In this document: one piece after another, positions 9,458 to 23,788 of the stretch
How the letters are laid out: each line of letters starts with the position of its first letter
Position numbering within the stretch: position 1 is the stretch's first letter
Virus record (IMG/VR): IMGVR_UViG_3300049489_001303
Span: 106,145-170,144 of that record
Length of the DNA: 64,000 nucleotides
Source: a virus
Direction: 5' to 3' (one strand)
Made by a program: the position numbers and the translations under genes
The notes under the pieces: generated by a model
What the model saw: the letters and a program-made list of their open reading frames with translations, nothing else
The model's database searches: none
What the model was told of the DNA's origin: nothing

Positions 9458-9955
9458 TCAACAGAGTTTACACTCCAATAATACTACAATTTCCTTCGCG
9501 TTGAGGATACCATCGCACCAATCAGGCTCGATGGGGGTAAGTTCGGCTTCGATTTCTTGCTCCATCGCCTCTGGGAGGGTACGCATCCGCTCATTCTCAG
9601 CACTGATAGCCTCTGCATATTCCGTGATGAGAGGCTGAAGGTCCGCAGTATAGGCTTCGGTGTCGGCCAGGTCATAGCGGAGCGCCTGCCCTTGAGGGGT
9701 ATTAATAACCTCTGTGATGGCTTGCCCCCTGTCATCGCGCTTGGCATGCTTCTCAAGGAGCTCAGCCTGCTTCTTACCGTATTCCACATAAGCAGATACA
9801 CTGGTGTTTACTTTGTCAACAGCCTCGGCGAGGGGCTTGAGGGCGATCAGATTGCGGGCTACCTTGAACGCCGAACCAGCCGCGGGAACATCCCCGAGCT
9901 TCTGCATGACCTGAACCAAAGCCTTGACCTGTGAGTATTTGATATTGATTTTCAT
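9458..9955 (-). CDS. Helical protein of unknown function
   Basis: A 165-residue protein starting at ATG 9955 (MKINIKYSQ), chosen because AGGAG lies seven bases upstream; the open frame extends 12 codons further without SD support. It is almost wholly helical. Residues about 45-140 are rich in Glu/Lys/Ala heptads, suggesting a coiled coil. The C-terminus is acidic with a CDG and a CKLC pair. The overall look is like small phage helper proteins near tail genes, but no family is recognised. It has its own promoter candidate (9982-10010), unlike most genes in the operon. Confidence 0.68.
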   Translation of the reverse strand: MKINIKYSQVKALVQVMQKLGDVPAAGSAFKVARNLIALKPLAEAVDKVNTSVSAYVEYGKKQAELLEKHAKRDDRGQAITEVINTPQGQALRYDLADTEAYTADLQPLITEYAEAISAENERMRTLPEAMEQEIEAELTPIEPDWCDGILNAKEIVVLLECKLC

Positions 9956-9981
9956 TGAAATCTCCTGTTGTTGGTGGGAGG

Positions 9982-10010
9982 AATGTAACACGAGGCAGGA
10001 GCGTAATCAA
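9982..10010 (-). promoter_or_regulatory. Sigma-70-like promoter candidate
   Basis: On the minus strand TTGATT (10005-10010) and TACATT (9982-9987) are separated by exactly 17 bases, in the 58-base gap between the genes at 10014 and 9955. Each hexamer matches consensus at four of six positions. It would start transcription of the 165-residue gene and everything to its left. Confidence 0.4.
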
Positions 10011-10013
10011 GAC

Positions 10014-10292
10014 TTAAGCGTGGAAATCAACCCGAATCTTTCCGGGGAACGTCTGAGCCCACACATAGATGTTCACGGGGGTGGGGTAATCGACGTTGTG
10101 TGTCGGGTAGTCCCAGACAATACCGGTCTCTACGCCGGTCTCCGGCGGATCGCTTTCGGGAGTCCGATACGTCCAGTAATACTGCGGAGCATTTGTGACG
10201 CGGGGGCGGAGGTGGAGTTGCCCTTGCTTGATGCCTTCTGCGACGCGCACCCACTGCTCTTGAGGGATTTCTACAATTTCAGGGTTCTTCAT
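10014..10292 (-). CDS. Small virion-type protein, paralogue of the next gene upstream
   Basis: A 92-residue protein. It starts MKNPEIVEIPQEQWVRVAEG and ends with strand-like VWAQTFPGKIRVDFHA. Both ends align with the 143-residue protein encoded at 10302-10733 (PKDTWTKVAAGVKSG and the ending F-D-G-R-V-L-V-D), so the two are tandem paralogues. The fold is probably an all-beta domain. Position downstream of a collagen-like fibre suggests a fibre cap or decoration protein, an inference from context. Confidence 0.68.
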   Translation of the reverse strand: MKNPEIVEIPQEQWVRVAEGIKQGQLHLRPRVTNAPQYYWTYRTPESDPPETGVETGIVWDYPTHNVDYPTPVNIYVWAQTFPGKIRVDFHA

Positions 10293-10301
10293 TTTGATTC
10301 C

Positions 10302-10733
10302 TTAAACCATGTCCACAAGGACACGTCCATCGAAAGGTGTAGAATACACCCAGATGTCTGATGCCTCATTCACATTCAGGCTGTTGTTTTTGTCCAGGTA
10401 CACCCGCTCGTTGTCCACACCGTCGGTCATGTTGATGTGTGGGACCGTAAACGTGTCGAGGAACAGCACCTTACCCGCCAACACCGCTGCGTTTCTGTCT
10501 GCAGAGATGTCTGGATTCACCAGGTCCGCGGGGGAGGGGAGGCGGTTCCAGGTGTCATCCGCCGGAGTGGCACCCAGATTCCATACGTCCTTGGTGCCCG
10601 TGTCTACGCGGCACCAGATATACGTCGGAGCAGCCCAGGCTGTTTCTACCGTATGCAGGGTTCCAGACTTTACACCAGCGGCTACTTTGGTCCAGGTGTC
10701 CTTGGGGCATGTTACATAAACGGGATTTGCCAT
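10302..10733 (-). CDS. Small virion-type protein, longer paralogue
   Basis: A 143-residue protein beginning MANPVYVTCPKDTWTKVAAG. It shares the 'P-x-x-x-W-x-x-V-A-x-G-x-K-x-G' opening and the 'I-W-V-Y..F-x-G-x-x-x-V-D' ending with the shorter neighbour at 10014-10292. It carries about 45 extra residues in the middle, including a 'LFLDTFTVPHINMTDG' strand pair. It has no membrane segment or signal peptide. It lies 9 bases after the collagen-like fibre gene, so probably belongs to the same fibre module. Confidence 0.7.
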   Translation of the reverse strand: MANPVYVTCPKDTWTKVAAGVKSGTLHTVETAWAAPTYIWCRVDTGTKDVWNLGATPADDTWNRLPSPADLVNPDISADRNAAVLAGKVLFLDTFTVPHINMTDGVDNERVYLDKNNSLNVNEASDIWVYSTPFDGRVLVDMV

Positions 10734-10742
10734 TTTAATTCC

Positions 10743-13523
10743 TCACTTCGAGTAGAGAGTGCGGCTTCCCAGCGCGTCAATCTCGTAATGTGTGCCGTAG
10801 TTGATCAGGAATACATCCCCGGGGAACGTGTCCTGGCTGCTGCGCGAAAATGACGTCAGGTTCTCCTGCGAAACACTATTGCTCACGGGCTGGTACCCTG
10901 TCAAGTTGCTCCAGTCAGCTGAGTCATCAATGGGAACCAGATAGTGTCCATACGCCGGGTAGGTCATGGAAGCTGTCCAGGTCACGTCGAACGTATGCGT
11001 GTTATTGGTGAACACCCCAGTGCCTACCGGATCCACTTCTGTGGCTCCAATGTAGTGAATACCCGCCGAATAGATCTCCACGATGAACCTGATAGTCTGC
11101 CCAGCTATGATGTCCTGGTTAGTCGTGATATGCACATGTGGATATACCTTGCTCCCCACCAGCCAATTGTGCTGCATAGGCACATTGAAGCTGGCAGACT
11201 GCATGATTCCAGGCTCGAAGGCCAGCAACTGAACGCCTCGGGAAATATCGTTACCTACAGGGCCCACCACCCAGCTGGGAGATCCGGCCAATACCAGAGC
11301 ACTGCCGGTCAGGGTGTTGGCCACAGACGTTCCAGCGCCTTCTTCCATGCGCCAGATACCTACCGCGGTGGGGCCCGACGGAATAGTATACGTGCCGTGT
11401 CCATCATTGTAGCGGCTCAGAACGTTTGCGGGAGACATCACCGTGGAGTACACCGCCACGTTCGTGATAGCCGCGTCCGCCGAATACTGCACAGCGCCAC
11501 CATTGGCAGCAAAACCACCCACCGTGATGGGCGAGTTGAAGTTGAACGTAGCCGCCGTGAGTGCTGTGGACTTACCGTTCACGTAGAGCAGTGCTGTGTT
11601 TCCGGTTGTGGTGAGCACCAGGTGGTTCCAACGATTGAGCGCCAAAGGATAAACTCCGTTGACTGCCGTGCCACCGTTGAAGCGTACATACGGTATTCTG
11701 GAGTTGTCCGGGGTTCCGATCTCAAGCCGCGATGTAGAAGCATTGTTATGCGCTGCGAAGTATACCTGCTGCCCCCGGATGTTAGTTGGTCGGACCCACA
11801 GGTCAATACTGTACGTGCCGCTGGTCAGGGCGTTCGTGAGCGCCGTGTATAGGGCAATGGTTCCGTACTTGCTGGTGGCGTTGAAATTAACAGCGTTAAG
11901 GGTTGTCCCCGAGGTCTGCAGTACAGTCTTGTAAACCGGGGGGTTAGCCTCATCAGTGGTCATTCCAGCAGCTGCAACGTAGTAGTCTTCAAATGTAGTG
12001 GCCTTACCATGCAACTGCATGGATCCGTCACCCTGCACTTCAAAGTAGTCCGCGCCCACGCCCACTTTGAGAATAGGATTGCTGTTCGCCGCGGGGGAAA
12101 TAATCTCGTACAGACCCGTCGCCGGGTTGAACTTGAGACGTGTTGAGGACGTATACGGCGTAACCACGCCGTTGATCGTGGTGCTCATTACAGGGTACAG
12201 ATTCAGGTTGGCCGAGGTGTCTGTACCGGACATCGTTGTGCCTGCGGGGCCTTCAGCGCCCGTAGCCCCAGTGGGGCCCGTGGCGCCCGTAGCACCAGTG
12301 GGGCCGGTAGCTCCTGTCGGGCCGTCCGCGCCGGTGGGGCCAATCAAGCCTTGTGGGCCAGTGGCTCCTGTGGCGCCTTTCGCCCCCGTAGCACCTGTGG
12401 GGCCCTGCGGTCCTGTGATATTGCCCACATCCGTAAAGGTATCCGGCAATGCGGTGCAGACATAGAGGTGACCGGAGTCCACCACGATGTAACCATCACC
12501 GAGGGTGTTACCTTCTGTAGGAAGATTCGCCGCAGTGGCCACGCTGCCTTTGATAACAACAGACTGGCCATCCTGGCCCGTTGGGCCAGTGGGACCGTCG
12601 GCGCCAGTTTCACCTGTGGGGCCGGTGGGGCCGGTTGCACCAGTTGCACCAGTGGCGCCGGTGGCGCCGGTTGCACCCGTCGGGCCAGTGGCTCCGGTGG
12701 CTCCAGTAGCGCCAACGCCCGTGGCTCCAGTAGCTCCAGTGGGACCTGTGGGACCAGTGGCTCCCTGAATACCCTGCAACCCTGTATCACCGGTGGGACC
12801 TGTGGGGCCGGTGGGGCCTGTTCCACCTGTGGCACCCTTAGCAGCTACCAGTTCCCAGTAGTTCGTGTCGGTAACGGGGTTTCCCGTTGAGGGTGTAGCA
12901 AAAACATAGACGTAAGATGCTCCGTTGAACGTTACAACGTCCACATAGCGGTATTCGGTGCCGACGTCCCAAACTCCCATGGGCATCCACATAACCCCTG
13001 TAGCGCCGGTAGCGCCGGTGGGTCCCGTGTCGCCGCGGATGCCGCTGTCGGCGATTTCGTTGATGGCGCCGATAACGGAGGTAGCTGTAAACCCCGGGTC
13101 GAGACCGGTAACCCCCGGCTCAGTAAAGGGTATAGGGTCCGCAAGATTGCCCATGTCTGCAGTATGGAACTGTACAACGTCCGCTCTTAAGGAGGTTGTG
13201 GCTACGCCGAAGCGTACGTCCGTAGTAACCTCTGCCCAATTGGAATCTGTGCTGGCGGACAGCCTACAGGATAGCATCAGATCAGCGCTGTCTTCATATA
13301 TTGTGCAGTCCAGACCTGCATTATTATCCCCGGAGCCTGTTCGCGCCATTACAGTAGCATACGCGTTACGTACTTCAGCCCCTACAGGGGTTTCTGCGGT
13401 ATTCTCTGCCAGGAGCAAAGCTTCAACAGCGTCTGTAGTCTCATTGAATTCAGCTACAAGCGTGACATCCTGGCTCACACTGATTTCACCACTGAACCCC
13501 GTATTATTACCCAAGTTAGCCAT
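10743..13523 (-). CDS. Collagen-like tail fibre with LamG-like lectin domain
   Basis: A 926-residue protein. A beta-rich head (1-155) is followed by Gly-X-Y repeats in three blocks (about 160-175, 229-315 and 375-430), mostly GPT and GAT triplets, which should form a collagen triple helix. Between blocks lies a carbohydrate-binding-like insert ([18 protein letters not shown], ending in 'NYWEL'). Residues about 560-720 look like a LamG/concanavalin-like domain ([12 protein letters not shown], then [20 protein letters not shown]). The C-terminus is an unassigned beta domain. The protein is likely trimeric and involved in receptor binding. Thr in the Y position is a known glycosylation site in bacterial collagens such as BclA, and two glycosyltransferase genes lie in the same cluster. 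Confidence 0.8.
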   Translation of the reverse strand: MANLGNNTGFSGEISVSQDVTLVAEFNETTDAVEALLLAENTAETPVGAEVRNAYATVMARTGSGDNNAGLDCTIYEDSADLMLSCRLSASTDSNWAEVTTDVRFGVATTSLRADVVQFHTADMGNLADPIPFTEPGVTGLDPGFTATSVIGAINEIADSGIRGDTGPTGATGATGVMWMPMGVWDVGTEYRYVDVVTFNGASYVYVFATPSTGNPVTDTNYWELVAAKGATGGTGPTGPTGPTGDTGLQGIQGATGPTGPTGATGATGVGATGATGATGPTGATGATGATGATGATGPTGPTGETGADGPTGPTGQDGQSVVIKGSVATAANLPTEGNTLGDGYIVVDSGHLYVCTALPDTFTDVGNITGPQGPTGATGAKGATGATGPQGLIGPTGADGPTGATGPTGATGATGPTGATGAEGPAGTTMSGTDTSANLNLYPVMSTTINGVVTPYTSSTRLKFNPATGLYEIISPAANSNPILKVGVGADYFEVQGDGSMQLHGKATTFEDYYVAAAGMTTDEANPPVYKTVLQTSGTTLNAVNFNATSKYGTIALYTALTNALTSGTYSIDLWVRPTNIRGQQVYFAAHNNASTSRLEIGTPDNSRIPYVRFNGGTAVNGVYPLALNRWNHLVLTTTGNTALLYVNGKSTALTAATFNFNSPITVGGFAANGGAVQYSADAAITNVAVYSTVMSPANVLSRYNDGHGTYTIPSGPTAVGIWRMEEGAGTSVANTLTGSALVLAGSPSWVVGPVGNDISRGVQLLAFEPGIMQSASFNVPMQHNWLVGSKVYPHVHITTNQDIIAGQTIRFIVEIYSAGIHYIGATEVDPVGTGVFTNNTHTFDVTWTASMTYPAYGHYLVPIDDSADWSNLTGYQPVSNSVSQENLTSFSRSSQDTFPGDVFLINYGTHYEIDALGSRTLYSK
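12230..13030 (-). repeat. Gly-X-Thr collagen-like coding repeats
   Basis: A run of 9-base periodic sequence encoding GPT/GAT triplets, interrupted by two non-collagen inserts. Synonymous positions vary, so the repeat is maintained at protein level rather than being a recent DNA duplication. The opposite strand shows Pro/Ala-rich shadow frames that are not genes. Confidence 0.85.
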
Positions 13524-13559
13524 TGAGGTCTCCTATATCCAAGCAAAGGATCTGCTTCT

Positions 13560-13565
13560 ATTATA
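13560..13565 (-). promoter_or_regulatory. TATAAT -10 box before the first collagen-like fibre
   Basis: A perfect TATAAT on the minus strand lies 37 bases upstream of the fibre ATG, in one of the few gaps of the operon. I see no -35 match at 16-18 bases. A similar context (A-G-TATAAT) precedes the fibre gene starting at 20717. It could be read by the phage sigma factor. Confidence 0.35.
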
Positions 13566-13578
13566 CTACAAAACGTTC

Positions 13579-14700
13579 TCAACCTATGTAAGAACGTGCC
13601 ACGGGGGCCGCGCCGCCGCCTGTGGGTATGTTCTCTACCGTGAAGACTCCGCGGAAGGCGGGGAGTCCCATGTTGCTTCCCATCCGTTCGTATACCGCGA
13701 TGCCCTTACCGGGATACAGCACGGTCTCACTCAATGTGTTCTGTCCGAACATTGAATACTTCGCGGCGTTCTCGATTGTCTGGTTGAAGGGGATCGCCGC
13801 GTCCTGTGCCTGATGGAACCAAGCCACTGAACGAACCAGGGGCTTTGTGACCAAGCCACCCTGATTAGCGCCGGCGCGGGTTGTGGCAACCGTAGTCATG
13901 ACTTTTACAGTGGACGGCAATGGAACCGCGCTGTCCATGGGGATCACATCTTCAGCCCCACCTGTGGTCGGGTCTATGTTATCGATGAATTCAACTTCAA
14001 ATTTGTTCTGAACCGCAAGTCCAATTTCAATAACCGTGATGCGCTCGATCTCCACAGGGTATGTCGAGTCGGCGTTGAAGATCGTCCACATCGGAAAGCC
14101 TCGGATGACGGACACTTCCGCGCTGCACCAATATGTCAGCGAATTCTGACGAAACCTGACACCTATACCGTAAGCCATAGGAAAACTGTTACCGGGCATA
14201 TCCAGGCAGAGGCCTTGATTCTGATTCAGGGTGATCGGCTGAACCTGACCCACTACACCTGCTTGCCGGTCGTAAACTTCCGAGCAACATGGGAACTGCC
14301 GTGCGCTTCCCGGCAATGCAACTGTGGCCATTGCCAGTGGTAGACACTGGATACTACGGACAAGGCTGTTTGCCGTGAGTGTCACGCTGTCCGGATTCGC
14401 GCAGACAGTTACGTTCGTAGGGTCGGCGTTGTTCGAGTCCATCTTCAGCGGGGTAGCCGGCCGCCCTGACCCCACTGTGACTGCGCTGATGCGCTGCAGT
14501 TGGGCGCTGCCGCCGGAAAGACTTGTGCCTGGATGATTTCCAAAAACGTCGATCTGCTTGATGCGGACGATCTTGCCGGAAGATCCAGTATTGTAGATAG
14601 CGAACGCCGCAGAGTTCTGCATAAACCCCAGCACGTTATCAACATTCTGTCCCCAGATTGTCTGATACGGCCGGATGTTGAATGCGTAGCTGTCAGCCAT
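13579..14700 (-). CDS. Structural protein of unknown function (fibre module)
   Basis: A 373-residue, beta-rich protein without collagen repeats. The opening (NSAAFAIYNTGSSGKIVRIK) and the closing region (LYPGKGIAVYERMG, then an F-T-V-E strand) resemble the corresponding parts of the 172-residue neighbour at 14707-15225. The two therefore probably share a jelly-roll-like fold, with about 200 residues inserted here. It contains several Cys residues (QFPCCSEVYD among them). Its position between two collagen-like fibres suggests a virion surface or fibre-associated component. Confidence 0.72.
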   Translation of the reverse strand: MADSYAFNIRPYQTIWGQNVDNVLGFMQNSAAFAIYNTGSSGKIVRIKQIDVFGNHPGTSLSGGSAQLQRISAVTVGSGRPATPLKMDSNNADPTNVTVCANPDSVTLTANSLVRSIQCLPLAMATVALPGSARQFPCCSEVYDRQAGVVGQVQPITLNQNQGLCLDMPGNSFPMAYGIGVRFRQNSLTYWCSAEVSVIRGFPMWTIFNADSTYPVEIERITVIEIGLAVQNKFEVEFIDNIDPTTGGAEDVIPMDSAVPLPSTVKVMTTVATTRAGANQGGLVTKPLVRSVAWFHQAQDAAIPFNQTIENAAKYSMFGQNTLSETVLYPGKGIAVYERMGSNMGLPAFRGVFTVENIPTGGGAAPVARSYIG

Positions 14701-14706
14701 TCGATT

Positions 14707-15225
14707 CTATTCCTTCGTGAACTCAATCCAGGTGTCGAGCAAGCCCACCGCGCCGGTCGTGTTGTAGACAGCCACCAGCTCATTCTGTCGAAGTGTCAAC
14801 GGCTGCACGTTGCTGTCGCCGTATCCCGCATCCCAGATGATGTTCAGCGGCACCATTGTTTCGAGCTCATCGAGCGTACCTGTCGAGATCGCTGCTTCGT
14901 CCGATGACCAGAACACACGGCGAAGAAGTGTCGATGTTCCAGCCAATGTTCCGGCATGCGCATACGTTGCAGTAGTAGGTGCGCTGTTCGTGGTGTCATG
15001 TGTCACCGGAGTAATCGCCGTGCCAGCCACCGAAAACGAAGCACCCGTGTATCGCCGCAACTCCAACTGGCACAATACACCCGTCACAGATGCTGTCTGC
15101 GCATTAAGCAGCCCTACGCGCCGCACTTTCAGAATTTCAGAAGCATGTGCATTCAGCACCGCACCCATGTTTTTACCGGCTGCGAACGCGATACCAGAAT
15201 AATATGCTGTCCATGTCTGTGCCAT
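14707..15225 (-). CDS. Structural protein, short relative of the neighbouring 373-residue protein
   Basis: A 172-residue protein starting MAQTWTAYYSGIAF. It has the pattern A-V-L-N-A-x-x-S-E-I-L-K-V-R-R near residue 24 and LRQNELVAVYNTTG near the C-terminus, matching the equivalents 'AIYNTGSSGKIVRIK' and 'LYPGKGIAVYE' of the downstream gene. It is probably a minimal version of the same beta-sandwich. There are 6 bases between its stop and the next start. Confidence 0.7.
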   Translation of the reverse strand: MAQTWTAYYSGIAFAAGKNMGAVLNAHASEILKVRRVGLLNAQTASVTGVLCQLELRRYTGASFSVAGTAITPVTHDTTNSAPTTATYAHAGTLAGTSTLLRRVFWSSDEAAISTGTLDELETMVPLNIIWDAGYGDSNVQPLTLRQNELVAVYNTTGAVGLLDTWIEFTKE

Positions 15226-15228
15226 TGT

Positions 15229-15485
15229 TCAGTCCTTTGAATACAGAGTAGTCTCGTTGCGACCCTCATTTAAAATTGCCTGTTCCACTTTACCTGCCCG
15301 CAGATTCTCAATGGCTGTGACCACTCGGTCCTTACGGTCTCCCGGGGGCATGGACGCTGCCATTTTTCCACGCGCATTCAGGGTGAACTGACAGACCCTC
15401 TTGAGCTGGATAGGCTCCAGCATTCGTGGTGTCTGGCAGATCCATACACCCCTGAGATCATTATACATCATGCGGATGTCATTCA

Positions 15486-15489
<4 letters not shown>
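15229..15489 (-). CDS. Small basic protein of unknown function
   Basis: An 86-residue protein. The start ATGATGA overlaps the stop of the large fibre gene; GGAGG seven bases upstream favours ATG 15489. The sequence is basic, with an [20 protein letters not shown] segment and a helical, Arg/Lys-rich C-terminal half ([18 protein letters not shown]). It may be a chaperone or adaptor for fibre assembly, in the place often taken by such genes, but nothing in the sequence proves this. Confidence 0.62.
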
Positions 15490-21625
<6,136 letters not shown>

Positions 21626-21633
21626 CTTGCTAC

Positions 21634-21828
21634 CTACCCCTCCCAAAAAGTACCGTTCCACCGTTTTACCGGCGCAGACTCCCAGGCTGTGTTCGTGGCG
21701 TTCCTTCTCTGTACGTCCACCAACTCCCAGGCTGTGCCCGTCCACCGATAGACTCTACCAAGCTTCAAATTGATGTCAAATGAAGTAGTGGTTGGTTGTT
21801 CTTTCAGCCATATATCGAAGTCCGCCAT
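21634..21828 (-). CDS. Small Trp-rich fibre-associated protein
   Basis: A 64-residue protein. The ATG overlaps the stop of the 651-residue gene (TAATG), and the stop lies 9 bases before the glycosyltransferase TTG. It has short W-x-G-T-x-W-E repeats (GRVYRWTGTAWELVDV, then VKRWNGTFWEG), the type of motif seen at the tips of phage fibres and in carbohydrate-binding proteins. No family is recognised. Confidence 0.65.
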   Translation of the reverse strand: MADFDIWLKEQPTTTSFDINLKLGRVYRWTGTAWELVDVQRRNATNTAWESAPVKRWNGTFWEG

Positions 21829-23783
21829 TACTGCCTCGTTGGAGTACCATTGGCACTTCTTCCTATCCGTGTTGCACTTTCATACCCTACTGTGTATTTA
21901 GCTCTGGGGTCAAATACATACGTTGTATATGGGCCATTACCGGTTCGGGTGGTTGTTGTGAGACACTCGTCCGTAGTGGCGTCATGATATTTAATGGTGA
22001 CCGTGCCACCCGCAGATTGGAAAACCTGGCCCATTATCTGGAAGTAGTGGCCGTGGTAAGACACCCAGTGCTCAAAACTCTTGTACGCCGTGCTGATAGT
22101 GTCTGCCTTCCAGTACCTGGCACCCTCTACAGCTAAGCGTTTGCTGTCATAGTCACCATCGAATCTATCGAAGAGGTCTGTAGCGTCGGCATACACCGAT
22201 TTTCTCCCGAGCTCCGGATCTGTGCTCAGAGTGGTTGAAATAATAGTTCTGTAACCCCCACCAGACCCCTCACCAGCATTCTGGGATACAGCAATGTTGG
22301 TGCCGTTCTGGGTTAGAGCGCTTTCGGTTTCCATCAGAACGCCCGCACTGATAATCCCATAGTAGGTCTCTGGAATATCCAGCAGAGTGGGAGAGCCTAT
22401 AGCTATGGCGGTCCCGTCAGCGGCTGTTGCGTACGTAAGCTTTTTGATTGTTTTTGCGTGAACACCTGTGCCGCCAGTGGTAGCTTTATCCGATGTGTAG
22501 TTCAGATAAATAATACCGCACACGTTGGTGTACACGGCTAAGGATGCCGAATAGGAATCAATGGTTATAGTGATTGCATTATCAGAAATAGAGGCCCCAG
22601 CACCTTGTGCGCCGCCAGAATCAAACCTCTGGGTCAATGACACCTGTCCACAAGTCACTGACCCGGCATTTGTAGTATACGTTCTATACGCCTGGCTTCC
22701 TATCGCACAGGATTGATTAGCTGCAGATACCGCACTGGAATAGATCATAACACCACTCTGCACCAGTGTTAAGGACCCCGGTTCACAGAGATTAAAGGAT
22801 CTACTATACCGGCTTTTATAACCGCTGCTATTGTACAGATTCACGTCTTCAAAATGCCACGGTATCGCCAATGAATTAATTACTGTAGAAGTAGTGGCTT
22901 CAGTGTATTCATAAGTGACAACGAGCACCACACACAGATTATTGTAGCCCGCAACGCCCGCCATCTTAGCCATAAAAGCATGCGTGCCGTTCGTCGTCAT
23001 ATCACTTCTTGTCCATATCAACGTATCAAAACAAGAAGAGTTATTTGCATTTTCATTGGGGCTGAAGGAGAAACCTGGTGTTTCAGCATCTAACGCAACC
23101 GTCAGGGTGGTGTCTGTGGTTGCACCTATGGCCTCATTCCCGCTTATCTCAAAAAACTTACACCGATACGCAGTGGTGTCCTCAGGCAAAAATGTATCCA
23201 GATTGGGTATCTGATTCGTTCCTATCTGCGTGAGTGTGGTGAGTGGAACGGTGTCCGTATGACTCTCAAGAGGTATACGTACTGTTTTGATTCTTGTTGT
23301 AGCACCTGAGGTGTCATCATACGAATAGGTAATGACCAACTTAGCCGAGATATTGGTTAGTATCACTGGATTTGTTGCTGAGCTGGTAGCAAACTGGAAC
23401 CCTACTTGTACTGCTTGACTGCTGCCTGTAAATTGTGCCGTGAATCTGGCCGTAACGTCTCTTTTCCAGATGTAACTGATCTGCTCACCTGTGTCAGTCA
23501 TTGTGTCCGTTACTGTTACGTCATCAAAAGCATTGGCACCAAACTTAATACCTATAAGCCAGCTGGATAGGGATGCTCTTGAAGACGTTGCAGACGAAGC
23601 GTCCCTTGCACAGATCTCTACGTAGGCGCTGATAAAAGTTCTGGACGTTGTTTCTGGGATATAGACGTTTAGCTGGGAGCCACCGTAATTCACAAAGTCA
23701 TGTCGCGTCGCTGCGGCTAGGGTGTATGCGGGTGACGTTCTAAGATCGAATGCATATTCAATTGTGTTTAATCTAGTTGCCAT
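21828..23783 (-). CDS. Large beta-rich fibre or surface protein
   Basis: A 651-residue protein with no collagen repeats. It is rich in Thr/Ser/Ala and beta strands throughout, with repeated segments of the type 'LVITYSYDDTSGATTRIKTV' and 'VVTYEYTEATTSTVINSLAI', so it probably consists of several related beta domains. The C-terminal 130 residues (from 'DLFDRFDGDYDSKRLAVEGA') look like a distinct domain. It is less GC-rich than the flanking baseplate genes, like its upstream neighbour. Probably a secondary fibre or fibre tip. Confidence 0.72.
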   Translation of the reverse strand: MATRLNTIEYAFDLRTSPAYTLAAATRHDFVNYGGSQLNVYIPETTSRTFISAYVEICARDASSATSSRASLSSWLIGIKFGANAFDDVTVTDTMTDTGEQISYIWKRDVTARFTAQFTGSSQAVQVGFQFATSSATNPVILTNISAKLVITYSYDDTSGATTRIKTVRIPLESHTDTVPLTTLTQIGTNQIPNLDTFLPEDTTAYRCKFFEISGNEAIGATTDTTLTVALDAETPGFSFSPNENANNSSCFDTLIWTRSDMTTNGTHAFMAKMAGVAGYNNLCVVLVVTYEYTEATTSTVINSLAIPWHFEDVNLYNSSGYKSRYSRSFNLCEPGSLTLVQSGVMIYSSAVSAANQSCAIGSQAYRTYTTNAGSVTCGQVSLTQRFDSGGAQGAGASISDNAITITIDSYSASLAVYTNVCGIIYLNYTSDKATTGGTGVHAKTIKKLTYATAADGTAIAIGSPTLLDIPETYYGIISAGVLMETESALTQNGTNIAVSQNAGEGSGGGYRTIISTTLSTDPELGRKSVYADATDLFDRFDGDYDSKRLAVEGARYWKADTISTAYKSFEHWVSYHGHYFQIMGQVFQSAGGTVTIKYHDATTDECLTTTTRTGNGPYTTYVFDPRAKYTVGYESATRIGRSANGTPTRQ

Positions 23784-23788
23784 ATCGT

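Noticed and set aside
10944-11852. Plus-strand frame of 302 codons
   Set aside because: Complement of the LamG-like fibre region; composition (Arg/His/Val-rich) typical of antisense shadow.
12067-12768. Pro/Ala/Val-rich frames opposite collagen repeats
   Set aside because: Direct antisense of Gly-X-Thr triplets (GPVAPVAPV pattern); not genes.
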